From the NCBI GenBank assembly GCA_039566865.1, contig CM076955.1:7256501-7320500 (forward strand): a DNA stretch of 64,000 nt. The letters run 5' to 3'. The notes under the pieces are model-generated. The model saw only the letters and a program-made list of their open reading frames with translations. It did no database searches and was not told where the DNA came from. The stretch is from Aurelia coerulea (Eukaryota > Cnidaria > Scyphozoa > Semaeostomeae > Ulmaridae). Position numbers and translations under genes: made by a program. Shown here in pieces: positions 34,201 to 45,230 of the stretch (the stretch's first letter is position 1; every line of letters starts with the position of its first letter).

Positions 34201-35590
34201 TTCCGACCCGATGTTACGTTTGGAGTCGATGCTCCATGGTTACAAGCCCGATTTCAAAACGGAAAAAAGTTTTCAAGAGACCATTCGTCTGCAAGTCTAA
34301 TAACGTAATTTGGGGTTGAATATTGCCCCCAGAAGCGGAGCGCGCGCCCCCCAAAAATGGGGAATAATTTCGGCCTACTCCATTTTACACCGTAACTCCG
34401 TTTTGCGAGGAGTAAACGGCCGCGGCATGTCAAAAATCAACGGAAAACTGTATTCTTTCACTAAAACACTTTTAATCTCCAATTTATCTCTAAAATTCGC
34501 CGAATAACGAGCCATTCTATTTTCAAAGCTGTGGGGGAAATTCTCGAAAATTTCAACTTAGGCCCTTTTTCCACCCAAATGGATCGTGCTCGTTTTCCTA
34601 CTAAATGCACTTGCTAACCCCGGATTAATGATTAAATACCTTTAAAAGGGCTAAAATAGGGTCCTCAAAGTGTTTGTTTTTAATTTCTCAATTTATATAC
34701 TTCAGAATTAGCGCTAGAGCAACGACCATTTTTCGTCGATTATCGTTGCCTAGCAAACTGCAAATCCATAATGGGGCGCATCTTGCCATATATTGGCAAG
34801 ATTGATGCCAAGTGTACCAGGGTGTTCATTCGGCTTCGCGATCAGCATATGACGTCAGAACACGCTGGGAACGAGGTTGAAGAGCTCCGTCTAGCGTATA
34901 TCTTCGTTACGGTAGCCAAAGAGAATTTGATTTATGAATTTGCAAGAGCACCGTCTAGCGTAAATCTTCGTTACGGTAGCCAAAGAGAATTTGATTTATG
35001 AATTTGAAAGAGCACCGTTTTTGCGTATTACGGTAGCCAAAGAGAATTTGATTTATGAATTTGAAAGAGCTCCGTTTAGCGTACACTTCGTTACGGTAGC
35101 CAAAGAGAATTTGATTTATGAATTTGCAAGAGCACCGTCTAGCGTAAATCTTCGTTACGGTAGCCAAAGAGAATTTGATTTATGAATTTGAAAGAGCAGC
35201 GTTTTTGCGTATTACGGTAGCCAAAGACAATTTGATTTATGAATTTGAAAGAGCACCGCCTAGCGTATATCTTCGTTACGGTGGCCAAAGAGAATTTGAT
35301 TTATGAATTTGAAAGAGCACCGTTTAGCGTACACTTCGTTACGGTAGCCAAAGAGAATTTGATTTATGAATTTGAAATAGCACCGTCTAGCGTATATATT
35401 CTTATACATCTTCGTTACGGTAGCCAAAGAGAAATTGATTTATGAATTTGAAAGAGCACCGTCTAGCGTATATCTTCGTTACGGTAGCCAAAGAGAATTT
35501 GATTTATGAATTTGAAAGAGCACCGTCTAGCGTAAGTCTTTGTTTCGGTAGCCAAAAAGAACTTGATTGATGAATTTTAAAGAGCACTGT
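31275..35590. repeat. 64-bp satellite array, ~52 units
   Basis: The unit starts AAAGAGCACCGTYTAGCGTA, continues CATCTTCGTTACGGTAGCC and ends GAATTTGATTTATGAATTTG; GAGCACC recurs every 64 bp (for example 31411, 31475). Each unit has an inverted pair ACCGT..ACGGT around the central segment. About 41 units lie before and 11 after the element at 33908-34879. Variants are coupled: TTTGCAAGAG units nearly always have TAAATC, and TTTGAAAGAG units mostly TACATC or TATATC. Short deleted units (gcgtttttgcgtattacgg) recur at 32890, 35020 and 35200. 64 bp is not a multiple of three, so open frames here are artefacts. Confidence 0.98.
33908..34879. mobile_element. 972-bp element inserted in the satellite, 9-bp TSD
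   Basis: It begins CAATCTCGTCCCCAGAGTG and ends in the complement of CAACCTCGTTCCCAGCGTG, imperfect 19-bp inverted repeats. AAGAGCTCC is duplicated exactly at 33899-33907 and 34880-34888; the usual satellite sequence there is AAGAGCACC, so both copies share the target unit's variant base. The array resumes in phase after the TSD. A 9-bp TSD suggests a Mutator-like origin, while 8 bp (AGAGCTCC) would suit hAT or P. No transposase is seen. Confidence 0.9.
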
Positions 35591-38252
35591 TTAGCGTTAA
35601 TTTACATTTTATGCAGACATTGTCCACAAGAGATTTGCTAAACCTATTGTTACCTCCTTTTTTGTCACTTCTTTTGACCCAAAAGCTCCTGTTTACGCTG
35701 TTTCGTGCAATGATGAAAGTCACTCGAATCAATGCTTGCATTTGAGCTTTAATTTCGTATGTCTTATGACGTATGACATTGTTCGTCGATGGTGGTTTCA
35801 CATAGTTGCAGTGCTTCATATCGACACCAGCTTGGCTCAAACATTCCTAAAGTTATGACTTATAAGACGAAATAATGCCATGCTCGATAAGGCCCCCCCT
35901 TGACGTATAAAATCGGTAGCTTATGGTGGCCCTTGATTGTTCTAAGGATTTTATCTGTTGCAGTTGTTTTTTTATGCAACCCAAGCACAATTACAGACAA
36001 TGCAAAATTGGAAAAAAAAATAGATAAAACTACTGCACTACACACGGGAGAAACGAAATGTGCCTCTGTCTCATAGACTCCTGTGAGCTTTAGTCAGTCC
36101 CATTCTGATGATAACACAAATTTCAAAGGCCTTTGTTTGCCAACAATGTTTCCGTTTTTCGCATCTGATTTTTTCTCGTATCTATCTTTAAGTGCAACTT
36201 TCTTTTACCAATATGCATCAAATGGTGTCAATATTTTTGCACAACGATTCGGAGATTCCAAACTGCTATGTTCTTCCTGCCGTCTTCTTTCTGGACTATT
36301 GCTTGCTTATGATCTACAAGTTACCCTTGTTATCTCCGATATCCTCCCAGGACATATTTCGCCCAGTGCTATTCTTCTTAGCAATGTATAGCCTTGTTTT
36401 TGTCTCAGTAGAAAAACAAAATCATGAGGTGATATCCTTTATATCCTCCTAGCAAAATACTTGGATGGCATACAAAACCTTTTGCAATGGGATTTGCTTG
36501 CATTCAGACTGTTCTTTTAACTGTTGCAGGCCGCACTTACAATTGCTAGAATGCGGGAGTCGGCCGTTAGCTACAGGCGATGCTGTTGACAGAATAATTC
36601 TGGTTTCCACTTCTGTAATAAATGTAACAGTCAGTAAGGTCCTCCACACGCTAACATTCAACCTATACAACTTGTTGAGGTAGATGAACAATGTATCGTG
36701 GATAGACGGAATACATTCATTTTGGTGCATGTGCAGCGAGCAGTCTTGGCCAGTTTTTCCATCACAAAAGCTCTTTAAAGGCTTCATTACATTGTTTATC
36801 TTAATGTACTACATATGTAATTCTCGATTAAAACTTCAAAATTTCAACTTTACACTTTCTTGGATAAAATATATTGTAGATTCCAGCTCTGTAAACGAAA
36901 ATCTCCCTGGGCCACTAATTTCTGAATTATGGACCAACATTCTAACAGTTGGTCAACTAATCATTCCCTGACAAGGCCCCAGCAACGGCTATTTTGTTAA
37001 CTATTTGGAGGCCGAATTTCGAATTTTGGGCTTGAGGTCTGCAATTCTTCTCTGCCTTCTATTCCACCATTCCATTTCAAGGTGAATAGGAGGCTCTAGC
37101 ATAATGGTTGAGTGGTTGAGAGTTCAAAATATTTGTATAAACAAGTAATTAGAGTAGAATATATGTATATTTATACGCACTTTTATGCGATTTGAAATAA
37201 GCACGACGTTCGAGCCAGGCCCGATACCAGCCTTAATTCTTAGAGGGGCAAAGAACCAAAATTTTCCGACGCTCTAAAATCAACAACAACAACAGCAACA
37301 ACCCCAATTTTAGGAACATACGTTAAAACATGCACGAAAAGACTGATGTGCTCCTTTAATGACTAGATTTTGGAATTATTTTGTAGTTTCAACGTTGCAG
37401 CCTTCAACATTGGTCAATATGAAGGAAAAAATGCTGTAGATTCAAAATCCATGTTAAGATTTATCCTCGAAAGACAATAAATTCATGTTCTATGCATCAT
37501 TGTCCCAGTGAAATCTTCTAAATGTGGGCCTGTAACAACAACAAAATCCGACAAGTGGAGTAAAATTTCCGACAAATGGCCTTGCTCCGCCCCCCAGCCC
37601 CCCCCCCCCCACTGGCTTCGGCCATGGTTCGAGCATAGCCCGTTATCAAGCCTCAATATTTATCAAAATATTTGTAGCGGACAAGAAGTAAAGTTGAGTC
37701 ATGATATTCATCGGCAACGATCGTAATATCAGCCAAGAATGGGAAATAAAGATATTGATGAAGGGGGGAAAAAACTCACAAGCAACTTTATCATGAAAAT
37801 CGATTTTTCAGAGGCCGTGAACGATCCGAAGAGCAAGGCAAAAAGCACCTTTCAACCCCCTCAAAATCTGCCTAGTTAGGCGCACAAAATGAAGTTGAAA
37901 ATGGCATTCTGGCCTACTTTGAAATTGGTCACGCAAAGAGGTGAAAATTGAAACCATTTTTCCGAACTTCTTGACCTCGCATTTTCAAAGATACACATTT
38001 AAGTCTTCCGAATTCAGGTTAAGTTAAATAATTTATCCATTTCTTGCTTGCTGTGATGAAATTTTTTTAATATGAGGTCTAACTTTGCTGCATGCTTGAC
38101 TAAAAAAAGAGTTTTCTCTAATTTCGAATTAGTTGACTTAAGATGTGTTGTTTGCCTTTCATGATAGTCTCCATAGTTCATATAACTGACATACAAAATT
38201 TGGCAATCATTTGTAATTCCACGCAGAGTTGGGAACATAACATCTTGGTAAT
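35591..38252. other. Intergenic, unassigned frames at 36.1-37.0 kb
   Basis: Frames of 86-112 codons overlap on both strands between 36083 and 36971; the plus-strand ones are hydrophobic in parts (36192-36452), the minus-strand one (36449-36787) has Cys and His clusters. None is recognised and strand cannot be decided by eye. A (CAA)n stretch lies near 37280 and a C run near 37600. Confidence 0.25.
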
Positions 38253-39182
38253 TGTCCGTCCGACAGAAAAAGAGAGGATTTATTTTTCCCAAAACAAATG
38301 GTAGTGATAAAGCCACGGAATTTTGTTGGAGCTATCTCCCAACTTGCTAATTTGTTTGGAGGAATCACCTTTGCACGAAGAAAAGTATCTACAGCCTTTA
38401 AATTTTGACTAAAGAGTGTGTCCGTCCGACAGTTGCTGGTGTGTACTTTTCACAGTACTCTTCAATTATGCAACAGTGCATACAGCAATTGGAGTTGCTC
38501 ACAATGGGAACAACAGGAATTGTTCGCAATACGTTTTGAAGATTAATTCAGCATTGTTTTGTTTCAAACATATTTTTTATAAAACCTGTCGGACGGACTT
38601 TCGTTATATTTTTTATCCGCAATAGAAGTCAATAATGTGTCCCAATGTTAAAAAGTGGACATTACTGTGTCATGAATAGGTAGAAAGTATGCATCAAAAA
38701 TAGATTTATGCGTATTTTGGCACCAAACTCTCCATTCTGAAAATCTGTCGGAAGGACACTCCAAAAAGATAATGCTTATCTTGTGCCTGGGCCAACAATA
38801 ACACCAACGAGTATGTGGAACCTACGCAGCGCCATGTTGTTATTAATTTAGAATTACTTCTGTTTGTGTTTTCAGAAGTTCGATTTTGCAGTACGTTTTT
38901 GTCCATCCGACATGTCCATCTGACACGTTTGTTATCTTTTTTTGACGAACAAGTTGTTTTTTTTTCTCTTTTTTTTTTTTTTGCACATGTGCATTTTCTA
39001 TCTAGTCCATCCGACATATCGATGTTCTTCGTTATTTCCCGAGCAACATTCGTTTTGAAAACAAATCAGTTTCTTGTTTTCATTACCCTTTGGATGCTTT
39101 ATATCATGCAAGGTTACATTATGGTCTTATATCAAAGCTAAGAATTTGGTAGGCTTCCAAAGTATCTAATGTCCATCCGACA
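38253..39182. promoter_or_regulatory. Cluster of TGTCCRTCCGACA 13-mers in both orientations
   Basis: Eight matches or near matches occur: 38253, 38419, 38586 (reverse), 38745 (reverse, one mismatch), 38900 and 38913 (adjacent pair, second TGTCCATCTGACA), 39004 (lacking the first T) and 39170. Spacings are 166, 167, 159, 155, then 104 and 166 bp. The core has inverted half-sites TGTC and GACA. The sequences between sites show no obvious homology, so this is not a plain tandem repeat. A role as protein-binding sites is inference only. Confidence 0.5.
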
Positions 39183-39880
39183 GATTTTTGAATTAAAAAA
39201 AAGGCCCTTCTTTCTGCAAGTGCAAAGAAACTAAAATTATGCACTACTTCTGGCCCCTTTCCACAGAAGCAAGGAAAGGAAATCATGGAGAAACAAACTA
39301 AGATCAACAAAAAAGGTTATGAAGACCAAGGGAAAAGAGTAAGAGAGGGAGACATTCAAATATCAAGTCCATGACCACAGGCCCTATGCTCAACGAAATA
39401 CTGATCTTTCATTTCAGTTTTTACAAGATTGCACTTTTTGCATTTTTGGGAAATTATATAACAATAATCAATAGAAGATTTCAGACTCAAATTTGGTGTG
39501 TGGCTTCGTCAACCTATGCTGCATCTACCGAACCAAAACATTTTTCAACGGAAGCATATACCCAGTTGCATCATATCCATAAAATTTCAGCTTTGTATCA
39601 TTTGCAATTAATGTCTAAGAATTTAGAAAAATCTAAACATTATGCATGTGGCATTCGAACAGGAATGTATCAAGGATGAAACTTCATTTTTTGACGGAGT
39701 TAGAGCTGATCAAAAGTAATACATATGTGGTACCTAATTTCTGTTTTGCAGGGGTTGGTTTTTTCTGAGTTATGGAGTAGATAGCTTTGAGGTTTTATGG
39801 TATAGCTATATTTTGCTAATAATGTTTCATCTTTCTTTGTATTCTCTGCATGGTACATTACCGAAATTGTGACTTCCGAA
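39183..39880. other. Intergenic, unassigned 102-codon frame
   Basis: A plus-strand frame at 39371-39679 (102 codons) starts with a hydrophobic N-terminal part; it is unrecognised. No other feature is seen. Confidence 0.2.
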
Positions 39881-40176
39881 GCACTCGGGTATCTTAGTTG
39901 ATTTGAGAGGGAGAGTGACTAATTGGATGAGAATAGTGGCCATTTCCATTTCACTTTTCAACTATTACAGTATTTGCAGTTTTCCCATTTTTTCTTATGT
40001 GTGTCATGGGCTTAAAGGCAAAAAGGGGCATTAACTGGGGACAATAGGCCTTTAAGCCTAGAAAAGTGAAGTGAAAATTGTCCATTAGTCACAATTCCTC
40101 TCAAATAGCGATCTTCCTTCGCACTCGGGTATCTTAGTTGATTTGAGAGGGAGAGTGACTAATTGGATGAGAATAG
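39881..40176. repeat. Exact 56-bp direct repeat 240 bp apart, plus an inverted copy
   Basis: Positions 39881-39936 and 40121-40176 are identical, starting GCACTCGGGTATCTTAGTTG. Between them, ccattagtcacaattcctctcaaat (40082-40106) is an inverted diverged copy of part of the repeat, with flanking tttcacttttc/gaaaagtgaa pairing. The arrangement fits a small inverted-repeat element with a duplicated end. Confidence 0.85.
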
Positions 40177-40972
40177 GTTACTATCTGAATAGCTAACAGG
40201 AATACCACCGGCGATATTCAATATCTAATGCTGAGGGGTGGGGAACAATGGAAAGATTGCACTGCACTGGCCTAACAAAACATCTCACTGTCGTTATAAA
40301 TAAGGACGAATTAACAGATACTTAACATTTCTATCTTGCAAAGAAAGAGGACCAAAAACTGAAGATATGAAGCAGCACAAATGATAAAAGTAATTCAACT
40401 GGTTTTGATACCAAAAATCCACATTTTTGACCGTAATCTGCAGCCAGTTTCTCCAACAAATCGTGAAAGCTTTCCTCTTGCAACAACATTGTCAATAGAA
40501 AGGGCGCGTAAATTTCAGTGATCAGCTGCACGCTAGTCATCATCAAATAACATAAAATTCCAATGAAGTTTGGATGAATAACAATTATCTCAATAATGGC
40601 AAGAGCTGTAACATCCAACGTGATCAGGACGAAAGATTTTGTGATGTCCTGTCCTCTTTGATAATCATTGCTCCCATTCCTTTATCCAATTCTGCTGTCA
40701 TCGTTGCGAGATCATAAGAGTGGGAATCAACAATTACATTAACCAGAACATCGTATAAATTCATGAATTGTGTCCCTTGGGCCTTGCTTTTTGATTACAA
40801 AGTCCAACTTTGTAATCTAAGAGGGGTCTCCAGGTCAGAAAGAAAGAAAGTCAGAAAGTAAGAAAGAAAGAAAGTAAGTCCGTCACGCTCGCTAAAGCAA
40901 TTGATTAACGTTTTATCTCTGCTAATTGGCACTGAAATAAAGAAAGCGCACACAAGACAGAAGTTTCCCGCG
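40177..40972 (-). other. Possible degenerate membrane-protein coding remnant
   Basis: On the minus strand, a frame ending at 40331 and open from about 40681 is hydrophobic over two or three segments (FLLTMLL; LLLSFVLLHIFSFW). Immediately upstream, an overlapping frame is open with no stop for over 50 codons (about 40630-40790). Two adjoining frames could represent an exon with a frameshift. The family is unknown; a chemoreceptor-like multi-pass protein is one guess. A short AAGAAAG-rich microsatellite is at 40836-40880. Confidence 0.2.
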
Positions 40973-43900
40973 CACAGTGATCCAGGGAGTGGAAGAAATA
41001 CCAAAACATGAAGTTTCAAAATTCAAATTTATTTCATGCCCATATCATGAAGCACACTCTGAAGATTTATTGAACACAAAAAATTTTTAAATTGGACGAC
41101 GGACAGCCAAGAAAATGATTTTTGAAGTTGGGCCTAATTCATTGATTTGTTTGCATAAGTACTTCCGGAATATCGCTGCCTGGAAACAAGGGCAGATAAT
41201 GTTTTCAATAGATTGGCGGGTTTGTTTACATTTGTGAGATTAACCAATCACGCCACGTATTCTAACATCACGTGACGTACCGTGATTTTGCGGAAATTCA
41301 GAAGCTGTGAGGATGAATACAAAAATACCTTCCCCCCAAAAACTGGCGATGTGCAAATGGATTTTTGGCAAATCAGAAATGTTTTCACATTTTCTGTTAG
41401 ACTGTAAGCTTGCCAACTATTCTACCACTTCGGATTTTGATATTCAACTCAAATCGAGAGAAATCTTGGTTCGAATAACGCCCTAAAATCAAGGCAACGA
41501 CTAATGTTTAGGTTCAGCAGAAAAATATTCCTTGAAGGACTAATTCAGTCAGTCTGTTGCACAAAGGCAACAAATATTGATTCGTAGACCGCATTGAAGC
41601 TGTCTCCATGAAATTTTCGGTGTTGCATAAAATTCAAAAGGGGCAGTATCTTCTATGATATCGAGCACGGTACCATCTTCTGAAGCACTATCACATTCTA
41701 AAGTGCCAAAACTCGACAAGGAACCCTTACCAATAATGTCACAAATAAAATGTAAGTCACAAGATACTCACCAATTCGTCATTTGCTATGATGAACCAAA
41801 ATTGGATAGATCCAAAAGTCCATAGGTTGCATGCGACACAAACGAATTTAACAAGAATAAACCCAATCGATGATTTCCACAAGTTTGAGCAGCACAGTCT
41901 TCATTGCGCTACAGTGTTGATGAAATGTCTAGGACATTCAAATTCTGAGCTGAAATGGCGCAAAACTGATCACGTCTGAAAAAATAGCATTTGTTTGCAC
42001 AAACAAGTCGATTTCTTATCCTTAGATAATTCTTTTTCAATTGATCGAGAGAAAAGTTGGGAAATTGACAACAGTTTAGATTTTGATGAAGGGGTCAGGT
42101 CAAATGAAATGTGAAACTCATTTATTCCCCTGCACTTTCAGAATAAGAATTATCTAAGCATAAGAAATCGACTTGTTTATGCGAACAAATGCTATTCTTT
42201 CAGACGTGATCAGTTTTGCGCCATTTCAGCTCAGAATTTGAATGTCATAGACATTTCATCAACACTGTAGCGCAATGAAGACTGTGCTGCTCAAACTTGT
42301 GGAAATCATCGATTGGGTTTATTCTTGTTAAATTCGTTTGTGTCGCATGCAACCTATGGACTTTTGGATTTATCCGCTTTTAATTCATCATAGCAAATGA
42401 CGAATTGGTGAGTATCTTGTGACTTACATTTTATTTGTGACATTATTGGTAAGGGTTCCTTGTCGAGTTTTGGCACGTTAGAATGTGATAGTGCTTCAGA
42501 AGATGGTACCGTACTCGATATCATAGAAGATACTGCCCCTTTTGAATTTTATGCAACACCGAAAATTTCATGGAGACAGCTTCAATGCGGTCTACGAATC
42601 AATATTTGTTGCCTTTGTGCAACAGACTGACTGAATTAGTCCTTCAAGGAATATTTTTCTGCTGAACCTAAACATTAGTCGTTGCCTTGATTTTAGGGCG
42701 TTATTCGAACCAAGATTTCTCTCGATTTGAGTTGAATATCAAAATCCGAAGTGGTAAAATTTTTGGCAAGCTTACAGTCTTACAGAAAATGTGAAAACAT
42801 TTCTGATTTGCCAAAAATCCATTTGCACATCGCCAGTTTTTGGGGGGAAGGTATTTTTGTATTCATCCTCACAGCTTCTGAATTTCCGCAAAATCACGGT
42901 ACGTCACGTGATGTTAGAATACGTGGCGTGATTGGTTAATCTCACAAATGTAAACAAACCCGCCAATCTATTGAAAACATTATCTGCCCTTGTTCTGCCT
43001 GGATTGAATTTTCAAAGCAATATTTCTCTGCTTAGAAAGGTCCGAAAATTTTCGTTTTGATCTTATTTCAATCCTCTAGTCATGTACTTTCAAGTAATTG
43101 AAACAATGATTGGAAAATTTTATATTTTGTTTCTTTTTTATGTGATTCATAATGGCGGAAATTTGCAAAATTCATATCTCTAAAAATAATCTTAAAAATT
43201 CAACAGTTGAAATGTAAAAATTGGGGCAAAATGTATTTACCAAAAAAATCACAAAATTGAAGCAACTATGTTTGCAAGTTTCTACCAAAGGGTTTGTTCT
43301 AAATCGTACCCAAAAAAGAATCATGGTAATTCTTATTTTTGTGGTACAACGGAGATATTTCAGATTTTTTCAATGTTTTCAGCAATAAAAATAAATGAAG
43401 GCCTGCTAAAGCCTTCAATACTGACTTAATTCCATCTCTTTGACATAGTGTCATGAAATTTAACCCTCAGAAAGCTTTGTGTTTCATTGATCTACATGAA
43501 ATCACTGTTTTCAAACATTTTTATTTGTCCCGACAGCAGAAACAAAGAAAAACGTGTTTTCCATCATAACTACCGAAAAATGTGGGGTTTCAAGAGACTT
43601 TGAGTGATGAAAATCATTCACTTTCATCATTCTGATAACAATTTTACATTGATAATGTCTTAAAATCCCTTATTCGTGGTAGTTATCATAAAAAAACACG
43701 CTTTTGGTCGTTTTCTGCTGATGTGACAAATAAAAATGTTTGAAAACAGTGATTTCATGTAGATCAATGAAACACAAAGCTTTCTGGGGGTTAAATTTCA
43801 TGACACTATGTCAAAGAGATGGAGTTAAGTCAGTTTTGAAGGCTTTGACAGGCCTTTATTTATTTTTTATTGCAGAAAACATCGAAAAAGTCTGGAAAAT

Positions 43901-44473
43901 CTCCGTTGTACCACAAAAATAAAAATAACCATAATTCTTTTTTGGGTACGATTTAGAACAAACCCTTTGGTAGAAACTTGCAAAAATAGTTGCTTCAATT
44001 TTGTGATTTTTTTGGTAAATACATTTTGCCCCAATTTTTACATTTCAACTGTTGAATTTTTAAGATTATTTTTAAAGATATGAATTTTGCAAATTTCCGC
44101 CATTATGAATCACATAAAAAAGAAACAAAATATAAAATTTTCCAATCATTGTTTCAATTACTTGAAAGTACATGACTAGAGGATTGAAATAAGATCAAAA
44201 CGAAAATTGTCGGACCTTTCTGAGCAGAGAAATATTGCTTTGAAAATTCAGTCAAGGCAGCGTTATTCCGGAAGTGCTTATGTAAACAAATCAAACAATT
44301 AGGCCCAACTTCAAAAATCATTTTCTTGGCTATTCGTTGTCCAATTTTTAAGATTTTTGCGATTTATAAACATTCAGAGTGTACTTGATGGTATGGGCAT
44401 GAAATAAATTCAGATTTTGAAACTTCATATTTTGGTATTTATTCCAAACTTTCTTTTGTTCCGGATCACTGTG
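40973..44473. mobile_element. Giant foldback element B, split by element A
   Basis: The outer ends are CACAGTGATCCAGGG (40973) and the complement of CACAGTGATCCGGAAC (ending 44473), with CCGCG repeated on both sides (40968-40972, 44474-44478). Left arm is 40973-41184 plus 43004-43576; right arm is 43673-44473; the loop is about 95 bp. With element A and one TSD copy removed B is about 1.68 kb and palindromic almost end to end. Arms differ at scattered positions. It encodes nothing recognisable. Confidence 0.85.
41185..42994. mobile_element. Foldback element A with 9-bp TSD CTGCCTGGA
   Basis: An 1810-bp palindrome with perfect 16-bp tips (AACAAGGGCAGATAAT and its complement), arms of about 850 bp and a loop at about 42033-42149. 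CTGCCTGGA is duplicated exactly at 41176-41184 and 42995-43003. The 9-bp TSD with very long arms fits a Mutator-like (MULE) foldback. It interrupts the left arm of element B; the matching uninterrupted site is in B's right arm (tcaaggcagcg, about 44250). Arms contain CACGTGACGTACCGTGA. No coding. Confidence 0.95.
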
Positions 44474-44478
44474 CCGCG

Positions 44479-44839
44479 ATCCTATAGCAACATTTGACTT
44501 CGGCATAACGGAATAACCAAACCCAGGACCAGTAGGACCGGACCCTAACGGACCAGACCGTAGGGGAATACCCATTACTTTCCTTCCAGCGTTTGTTTGC
44601 AATGGCTGCCAACACAGAAGTTTCGCCCCAAAGTAAGATAAGGCAGTCACTGCTGTAAGTAAATCCTACCTTCTGGATGCCAGAACAAACGCAAAAATAC
44701 ATGGCATATTAAATCGTCTAACCAGCAGACAAGCCTCAAGCCATTGCCCACTGGGCCTAAGCATTTAACTACATGGCCTAAATATTTTACCTCTCTGCCT
44801 TGCTTGGTGATTCAAGTTGTTGCAATGACGTCGTGATGC
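44479..44839. other. Intergenic, nothing recognised
   Basis: Unremarkable sequence between element B and the poly-G-ended element. Confidence 0.35.
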
Positions 44840-44847
44840 CAGCCACG

Positions 44848-45171
44848 CCCGGGGGGGGGGGGGTACTTAGTATATTTGTCCAACGGGGATGTGCCGTTTT
44901 AAGGGTATCGTTTTCACCAATTTTTTCTCGCACAGGGTATCAAAATGAGGCAATTTTTCTAGAGCAGGTTGTCAAAACATGTCAAAGGGGAATATTCTGC
45001 TAGATCGGGTCATTTTTCGGTCAAATTTCATGTCTTTGAGTATACTTTTCATCGATTTTTTCTAGAACAGGTTATCATTTTGAGCGAAAAATTCTGGAGC
45101 AGGGTAAACAAAATTTTTTCTTGGCCACACCCCCGTACAAATTTATGTCAAGTACCCCCCCCCCCCCCGGG
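44848..45171. mobile_element. Poly-G-ended inverted-repeat element with 8-bp TSD CAGCCACG
   Basis: The 324-bp element begins CCC followed by G13 and TACTT and ends AAGTAC-type C14 then GGG. CAGCCACG is duplicated exactly (44840-44847 and 45172-45179). Inside, gagcaggttgtcaaaa and gaacaggttatcatttt type motifs repeat. It is the complete member that explains partial copies at 12556 and 56067. 8-bp TSD suggests a hAT-like mover, although the ends are unlike typical hAT. Confidence 0.9.
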
Positions 45172-45230
45172 CAGCCACGTTGTATTCCATCTCCACAATC
45201 TCAATTTCTGGACTTGATTCTGGCTTCTCC

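Noticed and set aside
33761..35445. Open frames of 60-76 codons within the 64-bp satellite
   Set aside because: They follow satellite sequence through three frames in turn and end at repeat-derived stops.
31275..35590. CRISPR array
   Set aside because: The units are contiguous 64-bp copies without unique spacers, and the genome is eukaryotic.
36083..36971. Overlapping frames of 86-112 codons on both strands
   Set aside because: No recognisable domain, no consistent strand and no splice evidence; kept only as a note in the gap entry.
38706..39141. Opposing frames of 103 and 108 codons over the 13-mer cluster
   Set aside because: Low complexity (Lys-rich or Phe-rich from a poly-T tract) and no similarity to known proteins.
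41788..43922. Small frames inside foldbacks A and B
   Set aside because: They appear on both arms as mirror images and have no domain; chance frames in palindromic DNA.
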